64,000 nt of DNA from the NCBI GenBank assembly GCA_947383695.1, contig OX376642.1, forward strand, positions 434,001-498,000. Reading direction: 5' to 3'. The notes under the pieces are model-generated. The model worked only from the letters and a program-made list of their open reading frames with translations, did not search any database and was not told where the DNA came from. The stretch is from Actinomycetes bacterium. GTDB taxonomy: Bacteria; Actinomycetota; Actinomycetes; Nanopelagicales; Nanopelagicaceae. The position numbers were made by a program, and so were the translations under genes. Each line of letters begins with the position of its first letter. Positions within the stretch are counted from its first letter, which is position 1. Of the stretch, positions 62,534 to 64,000 are shown piece by piece.

Positions 62534-63448
62534 GTGAGCGAAAATTATGAAAAGCTGATTGCAGCTTTTACTCGCCACTTAGAGGTTGAACGCTCACTAT
62601 CTGTACACACAATCCGTGCTTACTTAGGCGATCTTGAATCATTGCTTACGCACTTAGAAACAATTGGTGTTCAAGACATTTCACAGCTAGAACTAGTGCA
62701 TCTGCGTTCTTGGCTTGCCAATCAACAGATTAAAGGGGGAGCGCGGACAACCCTTTCTCGCAGAGCGGTATCGGTTCGCTTGTTTACAAAATGGGCGGTT
62801 AAAAACAAGTATTTAGCTAAAGATGTTGCAGCAACGCTGGCAACGCCTAAGGGGCATCGCACACTGCCTGAGGTTTTAGAAATTGCTGATGCAAAGGTGG
62901 CTATGGATTCACTTGCTACTCGTGCCGCAGAGGAAGAAACACCTATTTCATTACGGGATGTTGCGATGGTCGAACTCTTGTATGCAACGGGTGCTCGTGT
63001 GGCTGAACTATGTGGCTTAGATTTAAGTGATATCGATTATGACCGTCAAACAATACGCGTTTTGGGTAAAGGAAACAAAGAGCGCACGATTCCGTTGGGA
63101 AACCCTGCGATGAAGGCTTTGAATGCTTGGTTAAAGGATGGGCGAGATTCAGTAAAGAACTCGCAATCCGAAAACGCTGTTTTCCTTGGAGCACGCGGAA
63201 AACGCATCGATCAACGTACAGTGCGTACAGTTGTGTACAACGCCCTTGAAGCAATTGAAGGGATCAAACGCATGGGTCCCCATGCACTGCGACATTCAGC
63301 CGCAACGCACTTATTAGAAGGTGGTGCAGATTTGCGTACAGTCCAGGAAATTTTGGGGCATGCATCACTTGCCACAACTCAGATCTATACCCATGTATCC
63401 ACTGAACGTTTACAAAAAGCCTTCAAGCAGGCACATCCACGCGCATGA
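62534..63448 (+). CDS. xerC: tyrosine recombinase XerC
   Basis: Site-specific recombinase that resolves chromosome dimers at dif. 304 aa, standard length: N-terminal SAM-like core-binding domain (FTRHLEVERSLSVHTIRAYLGDL, cited by key residues) and the catalytic domain with R in YATGARVAELCGLD, K in VLGKGNKERTIPL, HxxR in PHALRHSAATHLL, H in ILGHASLATTQIY, and the nucleophile Tyr in IYTHVS. Complete, so active. Housekeeping rather than island-borne, though whether it could act on the tRNA-Met repeats is untested. GTG start; ATGA overlap with the next gene. Confidence 0.92.
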   Translation: MSENYEKLIAAFTRHLEVERSLSVHTIRAYLGDLESLLTHLETIGVQDISQLELVHLRSWLANQQIKGGARTTLSRRAVSVRLFTKWAVKNKYLAKDVAATLATPKGHRTLPEVLEIADAKVAMDSLATRAAEEETPISLRDVAMVELLYATGARVAELCGLDLSDIDYDRQTIRVLGKGNKERTIPLGNPAMKALNAWLKDGRDSVKNSQSENAVFLGARGKRIDQRTVRTVVYNALEAIEGIKRMGPHALRHSAATHLLEGGADLRTVQEILGHASLATTQIYTHVSTERLQKAFKQAHPRA

Positions 63449-64000
63449 GATCTGCACTCGTAGTTATACCTACTTATAACGAAGCTGAAAGTATCGGCGA
63501 GATTCTTGCTGCGCTAAAGCCTCTGGATTGCGATGTACTTGTCATCGATGATGGATCACCTGATGGCACGGCACAGATTGTGCGCAACCTTGGTATCGAA
63601 GTAATAGAACGAGCAGGAAAGCAGGGTTTGGGCAGCGCATATCGTGCAGGTTTTTCACTGGCGATGGATCGCGGATATACCTACATCATTCAAATGGATG
63701 CAGATGGCTCACACCAGGTGAGTGATCTTGAAAAGATGATGGAGTGGATTGGAAGCGCGGATTTACTGATCGGATCGCGATATGTAAAGGATGGCGGCGT
63801 TGCCAACTGGAGCACTTTTCGCAAGAACTTATCGAAATCAGCAAATAAGTATGCAAATGTGATCCTCTCGCTCGGCATTAAGGACACTACTTCTGGTTTT
63901 CGCATCTATACATCAGCGCTTGTAAAGAAGATGGAGATCTCAACAATTCGAAGCGAGGGGTACTGCTTCCAAATTGAGATGACCCGACGAGCGATAGCTC
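63445..64000 (+). CDS. polyprenol-phosphate mannose synthase (GT2), partial
   Basis: 185 residues are visible before the window ends. GT2 fold opening with ALVVIPTYNEAESIGEIL, nucleotide motif DDGSPDGT (35-42), metal site DADGSH (85-90), then IGSRYVKDGGV and DTTSGFRIY and GYCFQIEMTRRA. These match the dolichyl/polyprenyl-phosphate mannosyltransferase domain (Ppm1/DPM1-like), which makes the membrane mannose donor for lipoglycans and protein O-mannosylation. The usual proline after DADGSH is replaced (HQV). ATG overlaps the xerC stop by 4 bp. Whether an N-acyltransferase domain is fused, as in some actinobacteria, cannot be seen. Confidence 0.88.
   Translation, partial: MRSALVVIPTYNEAESIGEILAALKPLDCDVLVIDDGSPDGTAQIVRNLGIEVIERAGKQGLGSAYRAGFSLAMDRGYTYIIQMDADGSHQVSDLEKMMEWIGSADLLIGSRYVKDGGVANWSTFRKNLSKSANKYANVILSLGIKDTTSGFRIYTSALVKKMEISTIRSEGYCFQIEMTRRAIA

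Noticed and set aside
62534-63448. XerC as the integrase of the tRNA-Met island
   Set aside because: It is a full-length housekeeping recombinase 49 kb away in a metabolic cluster; nothing in the sequence ties it to the 18-bp repeats.

Overview
This 64 kb window reads as a compact chromosome segment from a freshwater-type actinobacterium of moderate-to-low G+C content, most like the acI / Nanopelagicales lineage. That placement is inference: it rests on actinobacterial gene orders (fabD-fabH-acpP-fabF-accD; etfBA-cysteine desulfurase-mnmA-ligA; nadD-rsfS-phosphatase; ilvBNC-serA-leuB), a DUF3145 gene, heterodimeric lycopene cyclase CrtYc/CrtYd beside a Blh retinal-forming enzyme, very short intergenic gaps and many ATGA/TAATG overlaps. 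No 16S gene is present to confirm it.

Layout. 1-3256: start of a response regulator (cut by the window edge), nnrD, and divergent katG. 3269-13816: an apparent genomic island bounded by an exact 18-bp direct repeat. One copy is the 3' end of tRNA-Met(CAT) and the other lies just past katG. The island carries a MalT/LAL-type STAND-LuxR regulator, a divergent 2014-aa secreted multidomain protein and a coupled polytopic membrane protein. The divergent control region holds six TTCACCC/GGGTGAA-type boxes, three facing each gene. 13801-17973: tRNA-Met, crtYd/crtYc, blh, an M23 peptidase, a cold-shock protein, DUF3145 and SIMPL proteins. 17970-28233 (minus strand): acyl-CoA carboxylase and type II fatty acid synthesis genes, glgX, an SGNH hydrolase and two GT4 glycosyltransferases. 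28354-36020: etfBA, cysteine desulfurase, mnmA, ligA, a 40-aa membrane protein, nadD, rsfS and a phosphatase. 36068-47137: tRNA-Ala(GGC), leuS, comEA/comEC, holA, rplU/rpmA, obgE, proBA. 47164-50455: gatCAB. 50463-53657: an MFS exporter and ilvD. 53696-62524: a Val/Ile leader-peptide attenuator and the operon ilvB-ilvN-ilvC-serA-leuB-ilvE-cimA. 62534-64000: xerC and the start of a polyprenol-phosphate mannose synthase.

How the parts work together. Two regulatory ideas recur. First, many transcription units show a -10-like TAnnnT ending 6-7 nt before the start codon (nnrD, the giant surface gene, the SIMPL gene, fabD, etfB, the cysteine desulfurase, the 40-aa gene, gatC, ilvD, xerC), which predicts leaderless mRNAs. 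Second, a TTACT-N4-AGTA element sits in the promoters of fabD, acpP and etfB and was not seen elsewhere by eye, suggesting one repressor over fatty-acid synthesis and electron-transfer flavoprotein genes. Branched-chain amino acid synthesis is nearly complete here (ilvBNCDE, leuB), with isoleucine made from pyruvate through citramalate. CrtYc/d and Blh would supply retinal, presumably for a rhodopsin encoded elsewhere.

The strongest candidate for something undescribed is the tRNA-bounded island: a dedicated regulator, a symmetric operator array, and a giant surface protein coupled to a membrane partner. There is no gap over 300 bp without a gene. The longest (16418-16689 and 5867-6071) are regulatory and described below.
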